Shown: in pieces, positions 1 through 5,609 of the stretch
Layout of the letters: each line of letters opens with the position of its first letter
How positions within the stretch are numbered: position 1 is the stretch's first letter
Assembly: GCA_964435305.1 (NCBI GenBank)
Contig: CAYSZH010000158.1
Span: 1 to 10,292 of the forward strand
Length of the DNA: 10,292 nucleotides
Source: Granulosicoccus sp964435305
GTDB lineage: Bacteria; Pseudomonadota; Gammaproteobacteria; Granulosicoccales; Granulosicoccaceae
Reading direction: 5' to 3'
Program-made: the position numbers and the translations under genes
Notes under the pieces: model-generated
What the model saw: the letters and a program-made list of their open reading frames with translations, nothing else
Told to the model about the DNA's origin: nothing
Database searches by the model: none

Positions 1-1
1 G

Positions 2-79
2 CAGCGCGGGCACTGGGTATTCACATCCATGTGAATCTCTCAAGTTGTAGGGTGAAACTACAGTATCAGAATTTTCCAT
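2..79 (-). other. Possible 5' end of an unrecognised gene running off the window
   Basis: On the minus strand an ATG at 79-77 opens a frame of 26 codons that stays open to the window edge. The peptide begins MENSDTVVSPYNLRDSHG and I do not recognise it. A G-rich stretch lies just before the ATG, but it is part of a small hairpin and is not a convincing ribosome binding site. The frame overlaps the tail of the broken LysR gene in a different register. A second minus-strand ATG at 30-28 would start a peptide with a CPRC motif. Too little sequence is present to choose between a real gene start and chance. Confidence 0.15.
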
Positions 80-251
80 CCCCAGCATACTGGGGCAGTT
101 TTAAAAGCTTTGCGCCGATGGCGTCTACGAGCGCCTATATCCGTGCTGTAGCCACAGGCTGTGTTAAATGGAGTCTTTGGGCCGCACGTCCTACGTTTCC
201 TGATTCAGCAACGGCGAGAAATGCCCTGAGTTGATCTAGTGTAAAGTTCAT
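66..251 (-). pseudogene. LysR-family regulator, N-terminal remnant with internal amber stop
   Basis: Reading the minus strand from ATG at 251-249 gives a typical LysR start: MNFTLDQLRAFLAVAESGN, followed by GRAAQRLHLTQPVATARI. This is the winged helix-turn-helix of LysR-type transcriptional regulators, with the recognition helix around residues 29-40. Codon 39 (137-135) is TAG, where relatives usually carry Q or R in an I-Q/R-A-L motif. The frame then continues recognisably as ALVDAIGAKLL before family similarity is lost and a TGA closes it at 68-66. No linker or substrate-binding domain follows, so only about 50 of roughly 300 residues remain. It lies 10 bases downstream of the aldo/keto reductase in the same direction. 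The family call is firm; which genes it regulated is unknown. Confidence 0.8.
80..95. other. Small GC-rich perfect hairpin (6-bp stem, 4-base loop)
   Basis: CCCCAG at 80-85 and CTGGGG at 90-95 pair perfectly around the loop CATA. On the plus strand it is followed by a short run of T (cagtttt), a weak terminator-like layout. It lies inside the LysR remnant and may be incidental. Confidence 0.3.
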
Positions 252-261
252 TTGAATATAA

Positions 262-1296
262 TTAACACTCAGTTTCTGACGATTTTGCCCATAAGTTAAT
301 CCCTTGATCGCAAGCGAGACTATCGATTTTCTGCAGTTCGGCTTCGGTAAACATTAGGTTGTTAATACAGCCAGCGCATTCAATAATTTGTTCGGGTTTT
401 GAAGCTCCTATTAGGGCCGTTGTGATTTCCTCATTGCGTAGCACCCAGGCAATAGCCATTTGCGCAAGTGATTGTCCACGTGTTTCGGCGAGGGAGTTTA
501 GTGATTGCAATGCTGCGATTGATTTGTCATTAATAAATTCGGGACGAAATGATTTGCCTTGCGTGGCACGGCTGCCCTCAGGTACGCCGTTGAGGTAACG
601 ACTGGTCAGCATACCTTGAGCCAGCGGTGTGAATGCGATAGACCCGATACCGAGCTCAGCCAGAGTTTGCTTCAGGCCATCGGTTTCCACCCAGCGATTG
701 AACATATTGTAGCTTGGTTGATGGATAAGGCAGGGTGTGCCCAGCTCATTGAGTATTGCGACAGCCTCGCGTGTTTTCTCCGAATTGTATGAAGAAATAC
801 CAACATACAAAGCTCGACCTGATCGAACGATGTGATCAAGTGCGCACATGGTCTCTTCAAGGGGCGTGTTGGGGTCATAACGGTGAGAATAGAAAATATC
901 TACGTAATCGAGCCCCATGCGTTTTAAACTTTGATCGCAGGAGGCTATAAGGTATTTTCGAGAGCCCATTTCTCCGTATGGGCCTGGCCACATCAAATAT
1001 CCTGCTTTTGATGAAATAATCAGCTCATCTCGTAGACCTGAAAAGTCTGTTTTAAGTATACGACCAAAGCTCTCTTCCGCCGAGCCAGGGGGAGGGCCGT
1101 AGTTGTTGGCCAAATCAAAATGGGTTATACCCTGGTCAAAGGCAGTCCTGCATAACGCGATATGTGTACCCTGCGGTACGTCATGTCCGAAGTTATGCCA
1201 AAGACCAAAAGAAAGTGCGGGTAGCTGAAGTCCTGAATTGCCACAGCGACGATAAACCATTGTGTCGTAACGACTTGGATTTGGTGTGTATGTCAT
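262..1296 (-). CDS. gpr: Aldo/keto reductase, L-glyceraldehyde 3-phosphate reductase type (YghZ-like)
   Basis: Cytosolic NADPH-dependent aldo/keto reductase of 344 residues. E. coli YghZ (Gpr) reduces L-glyceraldehyde 3-phosphate and other aldehydes, including methylglyoxal. The AKR tetrad is intact; counted from the chosen start it is D61 and Y66 (in FDLANNYG), K97 (SSKAGY) and H138 (YSHR). Long stretches match my recollection of YghZ, including LPALSFGLWHNFGHD, LANNYGPPPGSAEESFGR, DQSLKRMGLDYVDIFYSHR and AFTPLAQGML. The C-terminal ALIGASKPEQI segment is the usual cofactor-binding end. I chose the ATG at 1296 because it lines up with the E. coli start (MTYTPNPSRY against MVWLANPERY) and has AAGGA six bases upstream. 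A TTG six codons earlier would place that Shine-Dalgarno inside the gene. It is divergent from the ectC-like gene. The native substrate here is not shown by the sequence. Confidence 0.93.
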   Translation of the reverse strand: MTYTPNPSRYDTMVYRRCGNSGLQLPALSFGLWHNFGHDVPQGTHIALCRTAFDQGITHFDLANNYGPPPGSAEESFGRILKTDFSGLRDELIISSKAGYLMWPGPYGEMGSRKYLIASCDQSLKRMGLDYVDIFYSHRYDPNTPLEETMCALDHIVRSGRALYVGISSYNSEKTREAVAILNELGTPCLIHQPSYNMFNRWVETDGLKQTLAELGIGSIAFTPLAQGMLTSRYLNGVPEGSRATQGKSFRPEFINDKSIAALQSLNSLAETRGQSLAQMAIAWVLRNEEITTALIGASKPEQIIECAGCINNLMFTEAELQKIDSLACDQGINLWAKSSETEC

Positions 1297-1421
1297 CAAT
1301 TTTCCTTGTGGCAATTCAGTTCAGATATTGGAGAGAGTTGTATTCTAATTCTATTCCACAGCTAATAGAATGGACGGATAGTTAGCAAGAGTTTAAGAAT
1401 GGAACTATTTTAGGAGCTACA
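1297..1421. promoter_or_regulatory. Divergent gpr/ectC control region with candidate operator
   Basis: This 125-base gap separates the divergent starts of the aldo/keto reductase and the ectC-like gene, so promoters for both should lie here. It contains a perfect 8-bp inverted repeat, ATTCTATT at 1348-1355 and AATAGAAT at 1364-1371, with an 8-base spacer. The left arm is preceded by an overlapping copy, so ATTCTA occurs twice in tandem at 1342-1353. This layout resembles a dimeric repressor site. Shine-Dalgarno sequences are clear on both sides: AAGGA for gpr and AGGAG at 1412-1416 for ectC. I could not assign -35/-10 boxes with confidence. Confidence 0.4.
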
Positions 1422-1805
1422 ATGATTATCAGAACACTAAAAGACGTAAAAGCACGTGGTAATTATGCTGAGAAACCAGGCGTCTGGACAAGCACCCGAT
1501 ATTTGTTAAAGGAAGACGGGGTTGGATTCACGATGACAAAAACTACGTTTGCAGCAGGCCAGTCGCTTACCATGCAATACAAGAATCATATAGAAGCCAA
1601 TATGATCATCAGTGGGACTGCAATCCTTACAGACGAGAGCACCGGTGAACAATTTACACTGGAGCCAGGTTCTACCTACACGCTTGATAAGCACGATCGT
1701 CATAAGCTTGAGGCAATAACAGACCTGACTATCGTTTGTGTATTTACTCCAGCACTGACTGGCAAGGAGGCTCATGATGTAGATGGCTCATACCCGTTGC
1801 TTTGA
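1422..1805 (+). CDS. ectC: Solitary ectoine synthase (EctC) homologue
   Basis: Small cupin-fold enzyme of 127 residues, the usual EctC length. EctC cyclises N-gamma-acetyl-L-2,4-diaminobutyrate to the compatible solute ectoine in the cytosol. Family landmarks are visible: MIIRTLKDV start, VWTSTRYLL near 21-29, YKNHIEAN at 53-60, LDKHDRHKLEA at 88-98 and CVFTPALTGKEAHDVDGSYP near the end. E58, Y86 and H94 align with the iron-binding Glu, Tyr and His described for EctC. Start ATG 1422 has AGGAG five bases upstream. ectA and ectB, which normally precede ectC in an ectABC operon, are absent: the upstream gene is the divergent aldo/keto reductase, and the next plus-strand sequence is an HMG-CoA-lyase remnant. 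Solitary EctC proteins are known in genomes lacking ectAB, where they may act on imported or alternative substrates. Whether ectAB lies elsewhere in this genome cannot be seen. Confidence 0.9.
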   Translation: MIIRTLKDVKARGNYAEKPGVWTSTRYLLKEDGVGFTMTKTTFAAGQSLTMQYKNHIEANMIISGTAILTDESTGEQFTLEPGSTYTLDKHDRHKLEAITDLTIVCVFTPALTGKEAHDVDGSYPLL

Positions 1806-1950
1806 ATGTGATAGCTCTTTATTTTTTATCAAGTAGCGTTTTTGTAAGAATAAGATAAATCACGGATCTGCAGTTCGGGTAAAATTGGTAGGCATGGATG
1901 TCACAGGGGTCTTGCTGTTTGGCGAAAAATAGTGCCCTAGCACGTGGAAG

Positions 1951-2190
1951 ACTTTTTGCCACACGAAAATCAATGCGTTGGACAATATCCGTGTAAGTTT
2001 AAATAATGGACGGCGAGTATTCGATAGTTCAATGGTTGGTTTAGGGGCTTGCCCCTATGCGCCAGGCTCCAAAGGAAACGTTGCAACAGAACGCGTGGTT
2101 GAATTAATGAAACAGCTTGGATACGAAACAAACCTGGACATACTGAAGCTGCACGCAGTTGCATCTTATGTTAGGCAACAGAGGTTATAA
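1951..2190 (+). pseudogene. HMG-CoA lyase family gene, C-terminal remnant
   Basis: From about 1951 the frame contains FCHTK, then ALDNIRVSLNNG and RVFDSSMVGLGACPYAPG, then KGNVATERVVEL. This is the HMG-CoA lyase signature, in which the cysteine of the GCPYA loop is catalytic and the following segment closes the TIM barrel. Only about 75 of the usual roughly 300 residues remain. The DRE motif and the N-terminal barrel are missing, and the frame is closed upstream by TAG at 1930-1932. A TTG at 1978 could in principle start a 70-residue peptide, but it has no Shine-Dalgarno and would hold only the end of the barrel. The C-terminus is also shorter than usual. The family includes HMG-CoA lyases and related 3-hydroxyacyl-CoA lyases, so the lost activity cannot be specified. 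Confidence 0.75.
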
Positions 2191-2338
2191 GGCTAACAGT
2201 GAACGGTTTAGCTGTGCTTACTTTTTCCATTCGTTTGATACACTTTTTATCAATGTAATCTCGAATTACAATGTTATAGCATCAGTCGTAGTTTTATGAG
2301 CACTGGCTTACAGTAGAAACACCAGCGAGTTTGAAAAA
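2191..2338. promoter_or_regulatory. Upstream region of the ankyrin gene with two small inverted repeats
   Basis: AT-rich 148-base gap. TTGATA (2235-2240) pairs with TATCAA (2248-2253) around a 7-base loop, and TGTAAT (2254-2259) pairs with ATTACA (2265-2270) around a 5-base loop, so two short perfect palindromes sit back to back. They may be operator half-sites for the ankyrin gene downstream. I see no clear -35/-10 pair and no strong Shine-Dalgarno before the ATG at 2339. Confidence 0.25.
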
Positions 2339-3034
2339 ATGATCAATAGATTAAAACACTTTGCGCTTTGTTTTTTATATGTGATGACACAACTAGGTGT
2401 CAGTTCTTCAATTGCTATAGCGCAAAGCGCGCCGTCACCTGGCGAAATTGCTCGCTACAGCGGCTTATTAAAGGCGGCTCACCAGGGAGACTTAGACACG
2501 GCTTTCACGCTAATTGAAGCAGGTAGTGATCTTGAAACTCGCGATGGTTCAGGTAGAACACCATTGATTGTTGCTGCGTTCGCATCACATGACGACATTG
2601 TGGAGCTGCTGGCTAAAGCTGGTGCCGATATGAATGCATTAGAACATAGTGCTTATGATATCGTCACCATTGCCTCGGTAGCTAATGATGTACCTTTGCT
2701 AAAGCTGGCCATAGAGAATGGTGCTAGCGCCGCCAATATAACGAGCCCCTATGATGGAACTGCTTTAATTGCTGCTGCGCATCTTGGGCATCATGAAGTA
2801 GTGGACGTGCTGATAAAGGCTGATGCACCTCTTGATCATATAAACAACCTGGAGTGGACTGCGTTGATGGAATCCGTTGTACTTGGAAATGGCGGGTCTG
2901 ATCACATAGAATCAGCCAGGTTACTCATTGAAGCTGGGGCTGATCAGTCCATTGGTGATTCCGACGGAGTAACTCCCATTGAACACGCAAAATCGCGTGG
3001 ATTCACAAACATGGTTCTGCTATTTGATAATTGA
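2339..3034 (+). CDS. Exported ankyrin-repeat protein
   Basis: Protein of 231 residues. Residues 1-28 look like a Sec signal peptide: basic MINRLK, a hydrophobic stretch at 8-24, and a cleavage site after AIA (residue 28) before QSAPSP. No lipobox is seen, so a soluble periplasmic location is likely. The rest is a tandem of about six ankyrin-like units, roughly 40-70, 71-103, 104-136, 137-171, 172-208 and a short final unit at 209-231. Typical elements are DGSGRTPLIVAAFASHDDIVELLAKAGADMN, given here only by its extremes DGSGRTPLI and LLAKAGADMN, then DGTALIAAAHLGHHEVVDVL and ARLLIEAGADQ. Such domains mediate protein-protein contacts, and no enzymatic motif is present. The gene is alone, flanked by pseudogenes on both sides, so context gives no partner. 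Its open frame and regular repeats suggest it is still functional. The partner and role are unknown. Confidence 0.85.
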   Translation: MINRLKHFALCFLYVMTQLGVSSSIAIAQSAPSPGEIARYSGLLKAAHQGDLDTAFTLIEAGSDLETRDGSGRTPLIVAAFASHDDIVELLAKAGADMNALEHSAYDIVTIASVANDVPLLKLAIENGASAANITSPYDGTALIAAAHLGHHEVVDVLIKADAPLDHINNLEWTALMESVVLGNGGSDHIESARLLIEAGADQSIGDSDGVTPIEHAKSRGFTNMVLLFDN

Positions 3035-3062
3035 TCAAAAATATATTGTAGTATGCTCGGGC

Positions 3063-3077
3063 GTTGATGGCGTCAAC
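3063..3077. other. Short hairpin after the ankyrin gene
   Basis: GTTGA (3063-3067) and TCAAC (3073-3077) form a perfect 5-bp stem with a 5-base loop, 29 bases after the ankyrin stop codon. There is no T-run, so it is at best a weak terminator. Confidence 0.2.
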
Positions 3078-3088
3078 ATTTCAAGTAA

Positions 3089-3271
3089 AAATCCTATCGT
3101 GAAAACCCGGATTTACTGAGCACTCTTCCATTTATTCGATTTCATCGCACTGCGATTGTGAGTACATTAATTGGAAACTGGATAGTGTCAGGGCAACAAG
3201 TTAAAACGCGTCTTATTGATGAGTTATTTTTTTATTCATTTAGAGATGCGATTGATCCATCGACAAGTTAA
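3089..3271 (+). pseudogene. LysR-family substrate-binding domain, internal fragment
   Basis: A frame lacking any usual start runs from just after TAA (3086-3088) to TAA (3269-3271) and encodes 60 residues. The segment LLSTLPFIRFHRTAIVSTLI followed by GNWIVSGQQVKTRLIDEL resembles the middle of LysR substrate-binding domains, in which a 'lPFIrF.r......lI..wl......v....E.d' pattern precedes the second crossover. After DEL the match stops and the sequence appears frame-shifted (FFYSFRDAI). The helix-turn-helix and the rest of the domain are absent. It lies just upstream of the broken TauE/SafE gene and may be what is left of that gene's regulator. The assignment is by pattern only. It is not obviously part of the LysR remnant at 66-251, which is on the other strand and about 3 kb away. 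Confidence 0.5.
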
Positions 3272-3317
3272 ATTGCCACTGTAAGAAAAAAATAATGCTA
3301 TTCCAAAGACACGTGTT

Positions 3318-4061
3318 GTGAGTATTACTTTTATTGCCATACTGGCCATGGGTGCAATTATCGGTGGGTTTATAAACGGTTTAGCAGGAACGGGCACTGC
3401 ACTGTTTTCACTTGGCTTCTATTTGATGGTATTACCACCCACAACGGCTGTCGCTGTGGTTACCTTACTGGCGGTCTTAGCGGGAGTGCCTGGCGTGTGG
3501 GTAGTCCGATCAGAAATAAAAGAGAACAAGCTAAAGGTCTTGCAATTCGCCGTGTAAGGGTTGTTGGGCGTGCCGATAGGTATCATGCTGCTTGATTCGA
3601 TCGATTCAGAGACACTACGTCTTTGTATTGCCGCATTGCTTATATTCTATGGCGGGTATTTCAGTTTTCGAGCAGCGTTGCCTGCAATACAAAAACCCAT
3701 GCCAAAAGTTGATGTGTCAGTTGGATTGATCGGTGGGGTCTTGGGCGGAGTGTCAGGTGTATCCGGTGCGATACCAGCCATGTGGTTGTCAATGCGGCCT
3801 TGGAGTAAAGGTCAAATTCGTGCTGTTTTGCAGCCGTTCAATATGCTGATTCTGTCAGTCACTATTACTTTGCTGTTTTTCAAAGGCGCTTGTGACGCCA
3901 CAACGCGTGATGCTTTGATGGATACGCTCCCTATAGCCTGACTTTCATCTCAAGTGGGTATATTTATTTTTAAGCGTTTGAACGATACCTCGTTTCGACG
4001 ACTGCTAATTGCGCTCTCATTGCTGATGGGGCTGGGAATCGGAGAGCAAACGGTTCTGTGA
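3318..4061 (+). pseudogene. TauE/SafE (TSUP) family membrane transporter with two in-frame stops
   Basis: One reading frame from GTG 3318 to TGA 4059-4061 spans 248 codons, the normal size for a TSUP permease. This family exports or imports organosulfur and small carboxylate anions. The N-terminal half has GAIIGGFINGLAGTGTALFS and hydrophobic segments through VLPPTTAVAVVTLLAVLAGV. The second half repeats the fold with GLIGGVLGGVSGVSGAIPA and WLSMRPWSKGQIRA, both typical TSUP motifs. The end, VGIFIFKRLNDTSFRRLLIA, is also typical. The frame is interrupted by TAA at 3555-3557 (after LQFAV, before GLLGVPIG) and TGA at 3939-3941 (after LPIA, before LSSQVGIF). No frameshift is present, so decay appears recent. 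There is no strong Shine-Dalgarno before the GTG. It lies directly upstream of the dicarboxylate operon and may once have supplied its substrate or exported its product. Confidence 0.85.
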
Positions 4062-4062
4062 C

Positions 4063-4114
4063 GTCATATTATGTTAGCAAAACTGACATTAAAGTAAAAC
4101 TATGTCGTATTATG
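4063..4114 (+). repeat. Pair of near-identical 11-base direct repeats
   Basis: GTCATATTATG at 4063-4073 and GTCGTATTATG at 4104-4114 differ at one base and are 41 bases apart, about four helical turns. The first overlaps the end of the transporter pseudogene and the second lies in the loop of the 4087-4131 inverted repeat. They may be binding sites for a regulator of the operon downstream. Confidence 0.35.
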
Positions 4115-4131
4115 AAAGTTTTACTTTAATG
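4087..4131 (+). promoter_or_regulatory. Perfect 15-bp inverted repeat upstream of the dicarboxylate operon
   Basis: The left arm at 4087-4101 (CATTAAAGTAAAACT) is exactly complementary to the right arm at 4117-4131 (AGTTTTACTTTAATG), with a 15-base spacer at 4102-4116. The arms are AT-rich and no T-run follows, so this is not a standard intrinsic terminator. The right arm overlaps the -35 box of the candidate promoter for the frdB-like gene. An operator for a dimeric regulator is the most economical reading. A weak bidirectional transcription stop for the transporter gene is the alternative. Confidence 0.55.
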
Positions 4132-4148
4132 ACTAGACTCGCTACTAT
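4120..4148 (+). promoter_or_regulatory. Candidate sigma-70 promoter of the frd-hydratase operon
   Basis: TTTACT (4120-4125) and TACTAT (4143-4148) are separated by 17 bases, each matching four of six consensus positions. The pair lies 42 bases before the frdB-like start codon, and its -35 box is inside the right arm of the 15-bp inverted repeat. It was assigned by eye only. Confidence 0.35.
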
Positions 4149-4189
4149 TCCCTAATGGTAAAAAGTCAGTAGATAAGGTCCCGCGTGGT

Positions 4190-4918
4190 ATGTCGTCCGA
4201 TGTCATTCAAGTAGAAATTCAAAGAGGCTCGCAAAAGCAATCTCATGCACAGACATTTGAGGTGCCAGCGCATAGCAATCAGACTGTTCTTGATGTTGTC
4301 TCATGGATACAACAACATGCCGACGCAACGCTAAGTTATCGGTTTGCTTGTCGCGTTGGTATGTGTGGTAGCTGCGCAATGATGGTTAATGGTGTGCCTA
4401 GATGGACATGCCGTACGCATATTTCCACGGTATTGAATGGCGATAAAGTCTCGATAGCACCGCTAAGAAATTTGCCGATCATCAAAGATCTCGTGGTAGA
4501 CATGGACCCGTTTTTTGATAAATGGGTTTCCGCGGAAGGTGTGCACCACAGTGAATTGACTCGTCACGATTCAATTGTTCCTATTGATGAAAATTCCGAT
4601 TCGCGTGCAGAGGCAAATGCCGGTATTGAATGCATCAATTGCTCAATTTGCTATGCAGCTTGCGATACTGTTGCGGGCAATGAAGACTATCTAGGACCTG
4701 CAGCTTTGCAGCGAGCCTGGACACTACTCAATGATGCGAAAGATGAAGGTCGTAACACTATTCTCGATGCAGTCTCGGGCCATGGCGGTTGCCATAATTG
4801 TCACTCGATGGGCTCTTGCACAACGTACTGCCCAAACGAACTGGATCCAATGTCGGCCATCGCAGGGTTAAAGCGCGAAACAACTAAACGTTTTTTCAAA
4901 AGAGGCAATGATGATTAG
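4190..4918 (+). CDS. frdB: Fumarate reductase/succinate dehydrogenase-type iron-sulfur subunit
   Basis: Electron-transfer subunit of 242 residues that wires the flavoprotein to the membrane quinone site. The N-terminal ferredoxin domain has the [2Fe-2S] ligands C54, C59 and C62 (CRVGMCGSC) plus C74. The C-terminal domain has CINCSICYAAC (C148, C151, C154, C158) and C204, C210 and C214. This is the FrdB arrangement for one [4Fe-4S] cluster (148, 151, 154, 214) and one [3Fe-4S] cluster (158, 204, 210), and those seven residue numbers coincide with E. coli FrdB. An extra C201 is present, and the proline that usually follows the fourth cysteine is D159. ATG 4190 is the only Met near the domain start; its nearest Shine-Dalgarno, AAGG at 4175-4178, is rather far at 11 bases. 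It is the first gene of the operon, and its last bases overlap the next start. The symbol is given by similarity; the physiological direction is not proven. Confidence 0.92.
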   Translation: MSSDVIQVEIQRGSQKQSHAQTFEVPAHSNQTVLDVVSWIQQHADATLSYRFACRVGMCGSCAMMVNGVPRWTCRTHISTVLNGDKVSIAPLRNLPIIKDLVVDMDPFFDKWVSAEGVHHSELTRHDSIVPIDENSDSRAEANAGIECINCSICYAACDTVAGNEDYLGPAALQRAWTLLNDAKDEGRNTILDAVSGHGGCHNCHSMGSCTTYCPNELDPMSAIAGLKRETTKRFFKRGNDD

Positions 4919-5243
4919 TTTGCCTCTTTATATGGCTCAACGCATCACTGCCTTGTTGATGGCACCCTTGGTAATTGGGCATATCGCTGTCATGATTTAC
5001 GCGGTTCAAGGTGGGCTGAGCACGGCTGAAATTCTTGGCCGTACGCAAGGTTCGGTTTTGTGGTTTCTGTTCTACGGCACATTTGTTATTGCCGTATCTA
5101 TTCATGCTGCGATTGGTATTCGAACTGTGCTATTTGAATGGGCTAACGTTAAAGGCGTGCTTCTGTCGATAGTCACAGTTCTGATTGGCATAGGGTTATT
5201 TACGTTAGGTGCTCGCGCAGTTTGGGCGGTGACATTTGCATGA
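4911..5243 (+). CDS. Small membrane anchor subunit of the Frd/Sdh complex (first anchor)
   Basis: Hydrophobic protein of 110 residues with three predicted membrane helices, about 10-32, 47-71 and 80-105, the standard size of SdhC/SdhD/FrdC/FrdD anchors. QRITALLMAPLVIGHIAV and SIHAAIGIRTVLFEW are characteristic: H24 and H65 stand where heme-b ligands are found in helices I and II of related anchors, and the HAAIGIR segment lies near the quinone pocket. Two ATGs are adjacent, 4908 and 4911. I chose 4911 because AGAGG at 4901-4905 is then five bases away, against two for the first. It overlaps the iron-sulfur subunit stop by 8 bases and its own TGA overlaps the next ATG, so translation is probably coupled. 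Heme content cannot be proven from sequence. Confidence 0.85.
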   Translation: MISLPLYMAQRITALLMAPLVIGHIAVMIYAVQGGLSTAEILGRTQGSVLWFLFYGTFVIAVSIHAAIGIRTVLFEWANVKGVLLSIVTVLIGIGLFTLGARAVWAVTFA

Positions 5244-5593
5244 GTCTTAGTAAAGGTATAGCCCAACGTTCGCACCCGCTTTGGTGGGCTTATGTTTTAC
5301 ACCGTTTATCAGGCTTAGGATTAGCACTTTTTTTACCCGTACATTTCTGGGTTTTAGCAACGGCTCTGACCGATCCAGCCTGGCTAGATGGGTTTCTACA
5401 GTTAGAGAATGTAGTTGCCATAAAATTAGCTGAATTCGTATTGGTATTTTTGTTAGCTGTGCATCTTTTCGGTGGTCTGCGACTCATGGCTATGGAATGG
5501 TTGCCCTGGAGTCCACCTCAGAAAACATTGGCAGCTCTTACGGTGGCAGCCTCGATGTTAATCGCTGTTTTGTTTTTCCTACAAGTTATCTGA
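5240..5593 (+). CDS. sdhC: Succinate dehydrogenase cytochrome b-type membrane anchor (SdhC-like, second anchor)
   Basis: Protein of 117 residues with three predicted helices, about 18-40, 58-82 and 96-116. SHPLWWAYVLHRLSGLGLAL carries the HR-x-SG motif of SdhC cytochrome b556 subunits, followed by PVHFWVL and VHLFGGLRLM. H21, H35 and H75 are candidate heme or quinone-site residues; H75 sits at the usual SdhC axial-ligand position. The chosen ATG at 5240 overlaps the previous stop as ATGA and gives a normal SdhC N-terminus (MSLSKGIAQRSHPLW). An upstream in-frame TTG at 5222 would add six residues inside the preceding gene and is less likely. With the first anchor it completes a two-subunit membrane domain. 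The flavoprotein follows after 16 bases. Confidence 0.86.
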   Translation: MSLSKGIAQRSHPLWWAYVLHRLSGLGLALFLPVHFWVLATALTDPAWLDGFLQLENVVAIKLAEFVLVFLLAVHLFGGLRLMAMEWLPWSPPQKTLAALTVAASMLIAVLFFLQVI

Positions 5594-5609
5594 AGAAGTT
5601 AATTAGCTA

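Noticed and set aside
31..234. Plus-strand 67-codon open frame at the left edge
   Set aside because: It is antisense to the LysR helix-turn-helix remnant, which has clear family similarity. The plus-strand peptide shows no recognisable pattern.
1806..1990. Minus-strand open frame of nearly 60 codons between ectC and the HMG-CoA lyase remnant
   Set aside because: It has no usual start codon or Shine-Dalgarno, no recognised motif, and overlaps the real lyase remnant on the other strand.
3318..4061. Recoding (TGA or TAG as sense codon, selenocysteine) to explain the internal stops
   Set aside because: The permease has both TAA and TGA stops, and neighbouring intact genes use TGA, TAA and TAG as normal terminators. 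No selenocysteine-type structure is evident, so nonsense mutation is simpler.
4087..4131. Inverted repeat as an intrinsic terminator of the permease gene
   Set aside because: The stem is AT-rich with a 15-base loop and is not followed by a T-run. Overlap with the candidate -35 box makes an operator more likely, though not proven.
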